Assembly (NCBI RefSeq): GCF_028769735.1
Contig: NC_088170.1
Coordinates: 56,577,585-56,641,584, forward strand
Direction: 5' to 3'
DNA: 64,000 nt
Source of the DNA: Zonotrichia leucophrys gambelii
Lineage: Eukaryota > Chordata > Aves > Passeriformes > Passerellidae
Shown: in pieces, positions 47,746-61,339 of the stretch
How positions within the stretch are numbered: the stretch's first letter is position 1
Layout of the letters: each line of letters begins with the position of its first letter
Notes under the pieces: generated by a model
Seen by the model: the letters and a program-made list of their open reading frames with translations, nothing else
Told to the model about the DNA's origin: nothing
The model's database searches: none
Position numbers and translations under genes: made by a program

Positions 47746-49698
47746 CAGCCAGACCATTCAGCTTGGAATGTGTTTCACCCCAATTAAATGTCACTTCATG
47801 TGGTTGCTGCAGGAGACATCACTCTGAACTCAGCACTGCTCTGTCCCTCTCTTCTTGGGGAGATTGCCATGCAGCTTTTCATGAGATTGTTAGAGATCTC
47901 TCAATAAAAACAAAAATTCCTCATCATGTTTGTTAAACAAGGAAATGGGGGGATGAGCACACAGATGTGGGAAGGTGTGGTGCATCCTTGCAGCCTCCCA
48001 GCCCAGGATGTGCCTGGTGCTGGGTCTTCCAGCTCCCCAAGATGTTGTGTCAGCACCCAGAGCCATCCACTGGCAGGGTCCCTGAGCACCAGGACCATGG
48101 TTACTTCCTCAGGGGGCTGGAGTGGCAAAACCCTTTCCTGGAAACAGCACCGAGCTGCTCTGTCCTGCACCACTGCCAGAACAGGGATGAGAAACTCATT
48201 TTTGAAGAGGTCAGATTTCCTTTGTAGTTTTGGGGTTTTTCTTTTCCACCAAATAGAAACTACATCTCCACTCAAAATGAAATGAAAACCCAGTGAACAG
48301 CTTTTTCTTGAGTAAGTATGAATCTAGGTGCAATTTTTTTGTGTTTAGAGATTTCTGCACTGAAGTGTTTTCCAGCTGTATGCACATTTTGGGTAATGAA
48401 TTTATTTAGTTTCTATTAAATTCTGCAATTATTTAGTAAGACAATTCAAAAACTTTTGGTAATTATGTCTATTTATATGTTTCTAGTATTCATAAACCAA
48501 TGGTATATGACAGATTGTAAAAAGAAAATTTCAATAACTAAATTTTCTGAAGAAGTCTACCCTATGTTACTCCTGCATGACACCCTAAAATGGTTTTTAA
48601 GAAGGAAATTCATGATGATTTGAAAATATTAAGATGTTGTATTGTAGGAAAGGTAAATTGACCTTTTTTTTCAATTTGCTTAATGCTACGAAACTCTATA
48701 TCTCTCCTCATTCCTGCTTTTAAAAATACCAGGCAGTAAGAAAAGTGGGAAATAAATGTCTGCTGTTTAAGAAGTGATGACTTTGCCAAGGCTGTGATTC
48801 TCCCTGGGGGCTCAATGTGCAAAGCTGAAGTCAGTGGCTTCAGGATGCTCTTGGCACCCAGTGGATCACCCTGCTAGACCACAAGAGATAAAGCCAAGAG
48901 GGATCTCTGGAGCAAAACCTGCTGCTGGAGAACTGCAGTACAGAGTGCAGGACCAGCTGAGGCCAAGAGCACAAGAATCCTGCGAGGAGGTTTTCTGCCT
49001 GGCCACCCACCATCTCACAAAATACAGCAGATCCAAGCTGGAGGCATGAGGTCCTTTGGATACACGATGAAAACCCCATCAGTACTGCAGCTGTAATCAG
49101 CAGAGGAAACTCACTGATGACATTTTATAGAGAAGTGCTGAAAATAAAAAACTGTTTCCCCCCAAAGATGGATATATTGCAATCTCCCTCTAGCAGACAT
49201 GGAATGCAACTTGGACAAAATCTTTCAGAGGGCTGAACTGCTTGCTGAAATTGAATATGCATAGTTTTAAAGAAAAGTTTATTGAGACTTTTATTGGAGA
49301 GATAGCTATTTGTATATGAAATAAGAGTACAGTAGCAAAATACAGTAATCTGGATGGATCCTGCTTTCCTATATGTAGTGAGAATGTATCTGAGATTACT
49401 TGAAAAATCCATAAAAATTGCTTGGATGTTGTGCTTTCATTAAATGCAGATTTTTTCTTCATTGATTTGTGTTCATCACATTCGGGATAAGAAAGATAAT
49501 GGAGTTTTTTGCTGATTTGTGTGATTCAAAATTTTAAATTCAAACCCCACACACAAACCCCTTCTTAAATATAAATTTTAATCAAAATCAGGCAATATAG
49601 AGATCATCTGAATAGGGACTGAATATATTAAAGTTATATCCATAGGAGCCATTATTATCCTCCCAGAGGTTAAGTACTATGTTGTGCTCATCCTTCTG
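47746..49698. other. Intergenic sequence, no gene recognised
   Basis: Mixed composition. The part at 48780-49050 is GC-richer and may be an old repeat of unknown type. Confidence 0.5.
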
Positions 49699-50935
49699 TC
49701 ACAGAATCACGGAGTGGTTGAGGTTGGAAGGGACCTTCTGATCAAGCTCCAACAAGGTCACCTAGGGCTGGTTGTCCAGGCACATGGCCAGAGGGCTTTT
49801 GAAAATGTCCAAGAATTGAGACATTTTCAAATGTCTCAAGAATAGAACTTCCCTGGGCAGCCTGCAGCAGTGCTTGGCCATTTGCACAGTGAAAAGGTGT
49901 TTCCTGATGATGAGTGAGAACCTCCTGAGTTTCAGTTTGTGCCCACTGCCTCTGATCCTGTTGCTGGGCATGGCTGAGAAGAGTCTGACTTCTTCCTCTC
50001 TGCACCTTCAGATATTTATATACATGGATGAGATCCCCTGAGCCTTCTTTTCTCCATGCTGAACAGACACAACTCTCATCCTTTCCTCATAGCTGAGATG
50101 CTCCAGCCACTCCATCATCTTCAAACTCTCTTTTACTGGGGGACCAGAGCTAGACATAGCACTGCAGATGTGACCTCAATGGTGCTGAATAAAGCAGAAG
50201 AATTCCCTCCTTCAATCTGCTGGCAGTACTTTGCCAAATGCAGCCCAGGATACCATTAGCCTCCTTTGCAGTGAGGGCATGTTGCTGATTCACGCTGAGC
50301 TTGGTGTTCACCAAGACCCACAGGTCCTTTTCTGCCAAGCTGCTTTCCAGCTGGATGGTCCCAGCATGAACTGGTGCCTGAGGTTGTTCATCCTCAGGGC
50401 CAGGACTTTGAGCCTTCTTGCTGAGCCTCATGTGCTTCATACCAGCCCATTTCTCCAGCCTGTGTAGGCCTCTCTGGGTGGCAGTACATCCCTCTGGCAT
50501 ATCCGACACCTCTCTCAGTATTTTGTCATCACAAACCTGCTTAGGGTGCACTTTGTCCCATCATCCAAGTCACCAATGAAATTGTGAACAGGATGAACTA
50601 CTGCTCCTGGGGTACCCCACAAGTGACTGACCTCCAGCTTCACTTTGTGCCACTGACCGCTGCTCCCTCGGGATTCCCATGCATCTCGAATGGGAATCAG
50701 CTGGTTTTCAATCACCTCACTGTCTGCTCATTGAGCCCTTACCTCATCAAGCCCCCTTCTTGAGGACAATCGTGCAGCAGTGTTCAGTGACTTGCTGAAT
50801 TCCAGGCAGACATTATCACTGTTATCCCATCACCTACCAGGACAAACTTTTCATGACAGAAGTTGGCCAAGCATGATTTCCCCTTGAAGAATCCAAGCTG
50901 ACTGCTCCTGCTGTCATTGGAGATGTTTGTCTCAC
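49699..50935 (-). repeat. CR1 LINE, longest copy in the window, - strand
   Basis: The + strand starts with the reversed 3' tip (CACAGAATCACGGAGTGG). Minus-strand translation of 50150-50551 gives the C-terminal part of CR1 ORF2, with LESSLAEKDLWVLVNTKLS and [20 protein letters not shown] visible. Further right, an IENQLIPIRDAWESRGSSGQ stretch belongs to the reverse transcriptase region in a shifted frame. About 1.2 kb is retained, 5'-truncated and with frameshifts, so it cannot move on its own. Confidence 0.92.
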
Positions 50936-51639
50936 GTTTTCTCGTGTGGGACTATGAATCTGGCAATTTCATCTTTGCATATAGTCTCATTTGCAACAGT
51001 ACATAGCACTGACGTGATTTTTTTTACAAGTCTTGTACTACTGATGATATTGTTCATTTCTTCTCATTTTCTTTATGTGGTCTTCATTTGTGGTGGCCTT
51101 TGCACTTCCTAAGCATAATTTCTTGTACCTGTTTTATGTCCCCAGCTCCTCCAGAAAGAACATTGTTTATATTCAGCATATTTAAGGCACTGCAGCAATG
51201 TATGCTGCAATAAAGACTAATCCAATTAATGAAATGGATCTTAGGTTGAATTACAACTGCCCCAGTATTAATGAGTTTGTTGTACTGATACACAACAGGA
51301 TGGGTACAGGTCTCCTCTCTAACTACCTGCTTATGGGGCTGGCATTTACAGCCAATGACAACTGCAGTTTATAAACCCATAACCAACACCCCGGGTCTTA
51401 AATTTCACTACTGCTTTCCATGAATGTAACTTGTGCATTTCTGTATTTTGCTTTCATTGTTCCCTGCCCACTCTTTTTTCCTGACTCAATCTCATTTTAT
51501 TGCCAACTTATACCTTTAAATTCTGCAGGTCTCTTTTTATTATTTTGCCATCTATCCTGGGCTTTGCAACACCTTACAATTTAGTATGATCTGTAAATTT
51601 AATTACTGTCATGTTTGCAAAAGACCATAAAGAGCCGAG
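50936..51639. other. Intergenic sequence with a possible very old LINE remnant
   Basis: Around 51477-51630 the sequence resembles a reversed ancient LINE 3' segment (CTGCAGGTCTCTTTTTATTA, then TAGTATGATCTGTAAATTTA). The match is from general pattern only. Confidence 0.35.
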
Positions 51640-52840
51640 TCAATTATATGGTCAAAAAAAGAAAAAAGGAAACCTTTATTATGCAATAAATGCTCTGCTA
51701 AAAGTCCACTCAAAAAAAAGTACTATACATTTCTTGGAATTCATAGATGTAATTGCAAAGGGATCTAGATGATTTGCCTACATCATTTGTGTCGTTTTAA
51801 AAGAATTGAAAGGTATTATTAGCAAACGTAAATATTAAAGAGATTAAAAATGGGACTTAATTCCTTTCTATGCAGATAAAATATATGGGACAGGGTAAGA
51901 CAAGCATTCATATCCCACTCTTTCCTATGACAAATAAATTAAACCTATCACAATGTTACTGAAGCAGAATTGCTTCAAACTGGTTCACACGTTAAGGGCA
52001 AATGCAAGACACCAATTAATAGTTAATTTTATTTAATGCCTATTTTCTTTTTTATTTTTCTTTTTTAACATTTCCAACATGTGTTATGTGTATAGTACAA
52101 TTGTGTAATGCTTCAGTCCAATCTGACAGCATTTGAGCAAAGTCTATAATTCTCTGTCATTATTATCTCTCAGCTATTATGAAACTGGTAGGAATTAGAG
52201 CGGAGTAACCTTCATCATTCGACCAGGAACTACAGCAATTACAATTTGGTCTCTGACTGAGGTTAGAATAGATAAATTGAGCTAGATAATGATTACAATC
52301 GTTCAAATTCATCATTAGCTCTAACTGCATTTCTAATGGAGAAGACCAGTTTATTGGGCCTGACCATGATAGCTGCTCCTGGTTTTCACTAGAGCAACAT
52401 CACTAAGCTCGCTCATCTTTAATCAGACCTCTAGTTCTTAAAGAGCACAGCCTGAGATACACTAATAGGCATTAATTTTACAGAGCAATTCAAGACTTTG
52501 AAAACCTGTTTTCAATGTTCAGCCTGAGTACTTGATTTTCAGGCAGAGCTGTTCTCCATTGGCAAAGAAAAGAAAATTCTCCTTTCAAATAAAACATATG
52601 CTGAAAGTCCTCTGGTTATGAAAGTACATAAACTAAGATGAACAATTTAGCAAGTTACAAATATGCCTGAGTCCCACTGACATCCACATCTTGCGCACAA
52701 ATTCAGAGTGCATGCAAACTTCTCCATGGAAAAGCTGATTTTATATAATTGGTTTATCTATAATTAGGATTTATTTCCTTGACTGATTTTACCTGTAACT
52801 CTGTTACCGGTGTCTTATTGACAGAGGGATGCACAGTGAC
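51640..52840. promoter_or_regulatory. Strongest candidate conserved non-coding block
   Basis: About 1.2 kb of AT-rich, low-complexity-free DNA without recognised repeats or coding potential. The core at about 52140-52460 includes GGAATTAGAGCGGAGTAACC, GATAATGATTACAATCGTTC and CATCATTAGCTCTAACTGCA, dense with TAAT/ATTA cores and lacking CpG decay. Such texture is typical of developmental enhancers in vertebrate gene deserts. I cannot show conservation here. Confidence 0.4.
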
Positions 52841-55725
52841 AAATGCAAGAGAAGGCCAGCCAAGTGCTGTGGGCTGAGTGTGGTCAGGGCACTGGTCTGA
52901 TGTCCTGGAAGCCTGTAGATGTCAGATGTCCTGAGCCCCTGTATCTGCTCATGTCAATGTCTGTCCATCCTGCAGGGACTCTCAGACAAGATGTAAGGAA
53001 AACTGCCCCCATATTACCTAGCGTGTAAAAGATAAGATTTTAATGCCTTTATTCTGTTGCCCAAACACAGATAGTGCCATGTACAAAACCCAAGGGTTTG
53101 GGGGTCATTCACACAGGGCCCATGGGGATGACAGAAGATCCCCTTTCCCTCACAGATTTGTGCTGACCTGTGGAAGCAGATAGGTGGTCTGATGAGGACA
53201 CCCAAAGCACCACAAAGGGGGTTTGATGGCTGCTTGTAGAGCTTTCAGAGTGCTCCAGACATCACAATGGCTGCAAAGCTTCAGAGCACTCAGGCACATT
53301 AATTTTATACATTTGGTAAATGTTTTTATCCTATTTTTTAGAAAGACATAACCGACACAGACATAGAATTAGCAAATTGTCCCGATTGATACAAAGCGCC
53401 TACTATCAGCTTAAAAACCACTAGGTGTTAATTATGAGACACCACAAACACATCACTCAGGCTCCTCAGCAGAAACTCCTGTGCTCCACTCAGCTCCCAG
53501 CCCACGCTCCCCCCTTGCCTCCCTCAATCTTACCTCTCAGTCAGTAACAATTGCTTTTGTGAGACATTTATCATTTCACAGTTTCAAGTCTCTCACTTGA
53601 AGCTCTGCCCTTCAAACTCTCAGATGTAGTGATGGCTAAATCTGCTCTCACCCACCAGGGCAGTGTAAATGGTGTTTCTTACTACAAAAGTATTTGGAGA
53701 GATTTCTGCTGGACTTTGACTTGTGTATGTTTATTAGCCCCCTATGGAAGGCAGTACAGGTGCTGAGGACTGGGTAATGAGAGGTTACCTGGCATGTGTG
53801 AGAGGGAAACTGTATAGAAAACTACAGCACAGTGGCCTCCAGGAGATATTTTGCAGGAAATATAAAGTGAAATGGTAGAGATGAAAGAGAAGGGGAGACA
53901 GTGAAACCTGTGAAAGACACACTGACATCATCACACACTGTCTTTCCACCATGGTAATAGGCATGATGGTCAAGGTAGGTCACAGAAGACTGCAAACCAA
54001 ACCCAGTCTTTCTGCTGGTGCAATCTGCTCTGGTGCATTCAGAGGCTTGCAGGGAACCCAGGGACAGGTGATGGCCAGAGGCTGGGTGAGCCCTGGCACT
54101 CATTTCTTTCCTTCATAAACAGGCACAAGGCACGAGAGGGACAGTGGAAAATTTGGTGTGTTGCAGAGTGGTCTGTTGAAAACGTGGCAGATGTCACTCA
54201 AACATCTCCTCTCTGCTCAGAGACCCTCTTGCTGTGGTCAGAGGTTGTGTTTAGCCACTGCCAGGTGTGAGGGGGTCACAGGCAAAGTTCAGCGTAAGCT
54301 GAATTCAGCGCGTTCTCAGAAATGAGCATCTAGGTGTGGCACCAGCAGAATCACAGAAATGTTCTGTGGCTTGCTTCAGATCTTCAACTCTGACATGTAG
54401 AAATTAGATTAGATCCTGAAAGCCTCAGTCCTCTCTGTCACCCACTGAGGAAAAAAAGAGATTGAAAACTATTTACACATTGAGAGAGCTGATTTGTTTG
54501 GTTTTATAGATAACAATATTTTAGCTATTCCAAATCAAACTAGCAATTAGGCAGCTGGACCAGATCAGTGTTGGACTACAAACACCTGTTTATGTGTTTC
54601 CACCTGTTCTTCACTGGAATTATTAACAAATATGTTGTATAGACACCTTAACAGGCATTTCAGGATTGCCACCATTTTGTTTCTCACTTCTGAAGAGAGA
54701 GCACTGTGCTCTGGAGCTTCCTAAAGAAATAAAGTGGGTGCCAGTGCAATGATTGCACTTAAGAATTCCCGCTTTTTTATTCTTTTGTGTAGTCACTTTT
54801 CACACCTGAAGGAGACATAATATGAAGAGGAGACAGAGGCAGCAGATAATGAAACAACAGCTTTATTCAAATGGGTGAAGGCACTTCATTCATTCCTAAA
54901 AGAGAGAGGATGCTAAAAGTCTGCTGTAAATGTGAACGTCAAAATTGCTCAGAGCTCGGTCTACCTCCACAGCAGCAGCAAGCTTTATATACTTACAATG
55001 CCATTCACAAACATTTCTAAGGCAAAGGTTGCAGTCAGCTATTATTCTGTTTATTCCAGAAGTGTTCAGGGGCTGGCTGAAAGCAGAGCCCTGTTATGCC
55101 AGGCTTTGTACAAACAAAGCCATGGAGACAGCCGCTGCTGCACTGGCTTTGCCTGACTATTGTTTTGCTGAAGTGCAATTTAAAATGTGATGCAATTCTC
55201 CTGGCTATTAACAAGAGAAGAAAATACTGTGTCTTGATTTGTGTCAGGTTGTTAGATGGATAGCGCAAGGAAACAAAAAAGAACCTACATATTTTTACAT
55301 ATTGAGGATAAATGTTTAGTTAAAACCAATAACTGATGTGAGACTCTCAATTGATTTGAGGCTGGAAGCATTTATTGGAGAGCTCCAGCTGGAGACCTGA
55401 TAGGGTTGGTGGGGAAGTGTTGTCATTTAAACCCAGTTTGAAATTACATCCCATGCAGTCGTTCCCTCTGCCCACTGCCTCCCATGAAGGGAGCCAAAGG
55501 CAAAGATTCTGAGATGAGATAAGAACAATTTACTCCAAACAGCAATAAGATAAGAAAACTAACAGTAACAACAACAATACTAATAACAAACAGTGTATAA
55601 AAGAGAGCAATTACATGTAAAATGCTCATGAAACCTGACCTGACCCACTGCCACACCAACAAGACAAAGAATTGCCTCTGGTGCCTCCCCTCAAAGGATT
55701 TTCTTCCCAGCCCCACACCTCTCCT
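52841..55725. other. Intergenic sequence with possible LTR remnants
   Basis: Several short minus-strand poly(A)-signal-like pieces occur, e.g. TTTAATGCCTTTATT at 53038, AGCTTTATTC at 54858 and CATTTATTGG at 55368. The block at 55500-55620 (GAACAATTTACTCCAAACAG onward) resembles reversed LTR sequence I have seen in songbirds. None has clear ends. Confidence 0.35.
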
Positions 55726-56137
55726 GTGAGAAAAGGCTGAGAGAACTGGGTTTGTTCAGCCATAAGGGTGACTTAATTGTGACCTTCCTGAAGGGAAGTA
55801 CCTGAAGGGAGCTGACAAGAAAGATGGAGAGAGACTTTTTACAAGAGCATGTAGTGACAGGACAAAGGGAAATGGCCTAAAACTAAAAGGGTATTTTAAG
55901 ATTAGATATTAGGAAAAATAGTGACAATGATGAGATATTATAACAGGGGGGCCTGAGAAACTGTGGTTGCCCTATCCCTGGAAGTGTTCAAGGCAAGGCC
56001 TGGATAGAGCTCTGACAAATCTAGTCTAGTGGAGGCTGTCCCTGCCCATGGCACACCTGTCCCAACTCAGGGGGGTTGGAACGAGATGATCCTTAAGATC
56101 CCTTCCAACCCAAACCATTCTATGATTCTATGATCTA
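55726..56137 (+). repeat. CR1 LINE 3' end, + strand
   Basis: It begins with the ORF2 C-terminal remnant (AGAGAACTGGGTTTGTTCAG) and continues TTAGATATTAGGAAAAATAG, GGTTGGAACGAGATGATCCT and AAGATCCCTTCCAACCCAAA. It ends in ATTCTATGATTCTATGA, the intact 8-bp terminal repeat of CR1. It is well preserved. Confidence 0.95.
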
Positions 56138-56926
56138 CCTCACACTATTTTTAGACCGAAATGATTTTGCATCAGTGGCAAAGGAGGTGGGATAAAGGCA
56201 CATGGGCAGATCAACCTTTCCAAGATTCACACTGTAAGTGCCCTTGAACTGACTGTCACTGTCACTGGGAGACCTGAGCTCAGAGGAGACCCTCCTGTGC
56301 CACCAACAAGCTCCTTCCTCAAAGGAAACCAGGATCCCATAGCAGACAAACTCTGCTGGCAGTGTGGGGCTGGCAGAGGCCACCAGGAGCCCAGCTAAAT
56401 GCTGTCCTGACCTCAGAGACACATTTTAAGGAGGAATCCTTCTCAAAGGTTTGCTGTTTTATTAAGACAGAAATTGCTGGGACAGAGATGCTGTGAAGAA
56501 TGCTATTTTCCACATTGCTTTTTATTCCACTATTTATATGTAAAGACATTTCCTACTCTCTGATTACACAGCATTTAAAATAAGAACATTCCATTCACTG
56601 ATTGAAAAACTGGGGAAGATGTCCAAAGGGTCTTTTTGTTACACAGTTTCAGGCATGAGTGGGTGAGGGAGGTTCCAATGTCTCACTGCCTCAATGTTGC
56701 ATTTCTTTAATTTGCTGGAGAAAGGAACCAAACCTCCAGTCTCCAGATATCTCTTCCCTTTTCAAGTAATTTTCTTGCCAGTTTTCTTTTACTCACCATA
56801 GCCCATCATTTTCATACTTGCCTTTCTGTTCACATTGAGGGGTGCCTGGCTCTAACCCTACACATAACCCCAACCCTCTGCAGCAGGCACAGAGGAGCTG
56901 CAGCTGCAGGCATCAGCCCTGAGGAC
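56138..56926. other. Unique intergenic sequence
   Basis: No gene or repeat recognised. Confidence 0.5.
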
Positions 56927-57014
56927 GTGGATATGACAGTCACGCCAGATGTGAGATCTGGTTACTGGCTGTGGATATGACAGTCACACCAGATGTGAGA
57001 TCTGGTTACTGGCT
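56927..57014. repeat. 44-bp tandem duplication
   Basis: Two adjacent copies, 56927-56970 and 56971-57014, begin GTGGATATGACAGTCAC and end GGTTACTGGCT. They differ only at one base (G or A after GTCAC). Confidence 0.97.
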
Positions 57015-58479
57015 GTGAACTTTTCTCTTGGGAGAGGTGCAAATCATCCCTCCTTAAGCAATGTGGTTCTTCAAGATTTCATGACAGGTCATCTCAGCAT
57101 CTGGGACTGCTTTGCTTTCAGCAAAACTGCTAGGGCAGACTGGCCGTGCTATGTCATATACATGGAAAACAGAACTAAACTACTTGAAAACTGCTACTTA
57201 AAACTACCTGATGGTTAATAGACATCTTAACATATTTGACTGAGGCGCTCAGATGTCTGTCAAGCTATAGGAAGAGAAACTAAAATAGTCTAATCATCAG
57301 GGGTCATGGGTATTTACAGGGTTGTGAGACAGTGAACAGCCATAATTTCTAAATAGCTGGAGCCACTTCCCATTGGCACCTTCTGGCTAAACCAATGCAA
57401 GGCACTAATTGTGGTGCCAGTGCCAAGAATGGAAGTGTCTTCAGTCTGAAGGGCAGGACACCAGAGTGAATGGTGCAGAGTGAATGGTGTGTCTGTGTTG
57501 GCTCAGCCATTGCTGTTCCAAGCTGTGGAGAAATCACTACTCCTCTCTGTGCCATAAGCAAGAACGAGTCTTGAGATGACTGGATATTGGCCAGGACACT
57601 CCAGAAGAGGCAATTTTTCAGATGACAAAACTCATTCAAATTATCACTTTTAATTGCTTCTTAAAATACCCGCCAATGACATGATATTGTGATGCAGCAT
57701 CTTAAAATCTCCATCGTGCAATTTCTGGCACAATGGTGACCCTGGCAAGTTCTCAGAAAGGAGGATTTTGTTCAATATCTCTCTGCTGTGTATCAGTTTG
57801 TCGTGAAACGTTGAGCATGTGTTGTTTAATGTCATGCAGAAGCACAGCTTGGCTACTGCTTATGCTCCTTTACCATTTCCCTTCTCATCTTATCTTGCTC
57901 ATTTCCTGAGCAAGTGTTCATTTCATTTGTGTGCTTGCAGTAAACACCAAGCAAAATCTACCCATTCTAACAGAACCTCTCGGGTAAAACCAACAAAATT
58001 ATAATTTTATGACTGATGAGTTTAAAAATACCCCAGGAGATGTTGCTGGCAACGTCAAAAGCAAAACTGTGATGAATGATGACTTTCTGTTTACCTGCCT
58101 TTACAAAGAGTGTTGGGATACATCCTCTAGCAGAAGTATCATCTCCTTTGGGGTTATGTGCTAAATACTCACTTCAGATTTAATAGAGATTGAAGCTTTT
58201 CCCAAGTAGTGAGTGCTATATATACATATAGTACTTGTCTGTAGCCACCAGAAGCAATGACTTCCATACTTGTGATTTCTGTACAGTTTAATTTGTTCAG
58301 AATAAAGGAAAGTGAAAATGTTTGGACTTTGCAAGATCCAGGAATAGAGGCATCTCTGACACTGGTGAAAGATGAGTTCTAAATATAATTCTCTCAGAAC
58401 TAGAGACAGATAATCATGACAACCAAAGATTTTTGTTTTCTAATAGCAAAAGGCAGCTGGATTAAGACATCAGGTCACC
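57015..58479. other. Unique intergenic sequence
   Basis: AT-rich with no recognised gene. A short direct repeat, GAGTGAATGGTG, occurs twice at 57465-57488. Confidence 0.5.
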
Positions 58480-59380
58480 CATGCCCAGAACACTTATTCA
58501 AGTCTTTAATTTTCTAAAGTTCAGCTGGCAGCAAGGTCCTCTGTTTGAATTATTTTGATATCTTTGGTATTAATCCTTGTGGCATGCAGTAAATATTCTT
58601 TTTGAAAATGCAGTTCAAAGTACTCATCCACCAAAAAATATTCAAATGACAGTTCTGAAAGTCTGCAAATATTTGAAGTGACTTGGAGTCATTTGACAAA
58701 TTATCTTCCTAAAACATCTGTGCTTAAATTCCCTGCTAAGGTAACACACATTGCTTCCTATCGACAACTTCTGCAAATTGCTTTCTTGCACTAAGGAACC
58801 AAAGAAACAGAAATGCCAATTGTCCTAAATCCAAAAGACATAGTGAAAACACATTTTGCAAAATTACAACTAGGTAGTAGAGTTTTATTTATAATGGTGA
58901 AATAAATATCAGTTAACCAACATCAAATTTCCATCCTCCATTTAGGTGAAATTTCAGCTGCCTAACTCATTATCAGCTTGCAGCAATGCCTGCTAATCTG
59001 TTGCAGTCATATTAGACTAAAACACAATTCATCTGATATGGCAGTAATTAAATCATACTCCGGGGAAAAGATAGCAGTGAATTATAAGATATCTTAAGAA
59101 ATTATAATAATTACTCCACAGGGGTTCTATTCTACTAGGGCTTAAATACTTTTAAATACTTGTAGAAAATACTTAATTTGAAAAAAAAGCTGCCACAGAT
59201 AAAAGTAAACAAAAACTAAATGCTGGGAATCTTATCAATCACTCACATTTCTGGCACTATTGCAGCTCTTTTGCTTTAACTTTATCCCCAGAGTGATTTA
59301 GCTTGTCTGTGGAAGCCACTAGATTATTCAAGCGAGTGCACAACTCTAATTGATCGTGGCTTGGTAGCTCTGGTGTGGGT
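58480..59380. promoter_or_regulatory. Candidate conserved non-coding block
   Basis: AT-rich, free of recognised repeats and without coding potential. Motif-rich stretches include CAGTAATTAAATCATACTCC (59042-59061), TTATAATAATTACTCCACAG, and ATTCAAGCGAGTGCACAACT followed by CTAATTGATCGTGGC. The unusual CpG-containing words GATCGTGG and CAAGCGAG stand out in an otherwise CpG-poor region. Function is inferred. Confidence 0.35.
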
Positions 59381-61339
59381 GGGAAGGCTGGCCAAGAGCG
59401 CTGAGCCAAAGGGAGAGGCTCCACACGGGAGGGGAGTGAGGAGCTCGGTATCTAGAAAGGGCATCTAAAGTACAGAGGGCAATAAGGAGCTAGGAAAATC
59501 CAGAGTTTGGGAGAAGGAAGCAGAGGCCAAATCTAACATTTCCTAATAAAATTTAAGCTATTGTAATCTGCAAAAATAATGAGACTTGTCCTGAGTCCCA
59601 GCTCTGTTGAACAGCACTGGACCTCTAAGTTCTGTACCTGCATTCAGGATGCCAGTAGGAATTATGGATCTCCTCCTGCTCTGTTAGTGTCAGTTGTGTG
59701 GGGGTTTTATTTCCTCTTACCTTCTCTCAAAGCAACACTAAGTACTTAAAGAAATCTGAAAATTAGATAAGACATTCCTACTCATGGAATATTTGCAGTG
59801 TTTTAATAAAAAGCAAATTCACCAGGTTCATATTAATATTTGGTATTTCATATAATGTGTAAAGTGAATGTGAAAGAAAAAAAAGATGTGTCTTCTGTCA
59901 GTGTTTATTGCAATGAATTTGAGGAGCTCAGATCTTACCATGCCTCATTTGGTCTTTTTCATAGAATCCTTTTCTGGTAAGGAAATCAGACTTGGCTGTT
60001 TCTAAGACTCAGAGCCCTGAATGTATTTCCCATCTTTTCTTTCTCTGGTACAATGGGCAATTTGTGACAACTACCACATGGACAAGCACTTTGTGACCCT
60101 GGTGATTCACTACTACTAACTCTGTCAGTTTCGTTTAAAATCACTTCAATTAGCATTTCAATGTGAGATGATTCCTCTTATTTTTTTTAAATAAATCAGT
60201 TCTCTAGGCTGATGCATGGTTCCAAGCTGCTATAACTGTGCTGCATGGCAGGCCACCAACACATATTTTCACACGCAGAGATGGTTCTTGGTTGGCCTGC
60301 ACAATGAATAATGTAGTATTTTAGATTCTGAGGAGGTGATGAAAAAATTTTTTCAGGCCTCAAATCCACACATGGGAAAAAACAGGGAAGGATGGGCATA
60401 GCAAACAGGGAACAGCTCATACATAGTAGGCACAGATGCTGAGGTTTGCTCCTCACATTTCTTGGGCCTACTCATTTAATGACTGTTTAGAAGCACAAGT
60501 ATCAAAATGCAGAGAGAAATCATATGCTCCAATATTTTTGACTCAGGAAACTTCAAAAGAAACCCTGATCAAAGCAGCACGGATAAATGTCTATAATGTT
60601 ACCCTGACTGATCTCCTTCTGAATTGCTAACATACACATTACGTGCTGAGTGCACCCTTCTACCTTGAGGAGATCTAATATATATTCATACATACTTTCA
60701 GATTGTCAAAGCTGATTTCTTCCCTAGTCTTTTTCCCCCAGCTGCTACTGAGTTGCATTCACTGTTCTGGGAAGGCCCCCAGATCATCAGGGCTGGTGAC
60801 TGAAAGGAGTGTTGACTGCATTGCTCACAGCAGACCACATGTGCCCTGGTGCCAAACTGCACACTCTACAGGATTGAGTTCACCGTTCAACCATTTAATA
60901 ACCTCCTAGCTATTCAGGATCTTTATATTTTAGGAGGTTGTGGATGACACATGCAATAACGCATTTGTCTTTATTTGGATATAAGCCATCAGGTAGCAAC
61001 ACTGACGTGAGCTGGATAAGAATTTTCACTTGCAAATGAAGTCTCTGACATTTATTGCCAGTGACTTCATACTACTGAGTCATGTTTTCCCTATTTTAAA
61101 ATCTTCTTTTAATTTTTAAATGGCAGTCCTGCTCAATTCTCAGTATCAGTTCTGTACATTGACTTGCCTGTAAGCCACTGACCATCATTCAGTCCTAGAA
61201 GCCAGTTCTCTATTTTACACTTCTTGCTTTTGTTCATTTCTGTCTTTGTTGGAAAAGACAAGTGTCTGCTAAGGAAGGCAGGAGCCTCCCTTGAAATGGA
61301 AAATGTAAACCCCCTCCCTCCAAATTATTATAATTTTGA
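59381..61339. other. Intergenic sequence, no gene recognised
   Basis: Unique AT-rich DNA; short frames only. Confidence 0.55.

Noticed and set aside
47178..47936. 252-codon open frame on the + strand, the longest in the window
   Set aside because: It runs antisense through an LTR; the lysine-rich part comes from two A-runs, and no domain is present.
50150..50551. 133-codon - strand frame with protein-like sequence
   Set aside because: It is the C-terminal part of CR1 ORF2, not a host gene.
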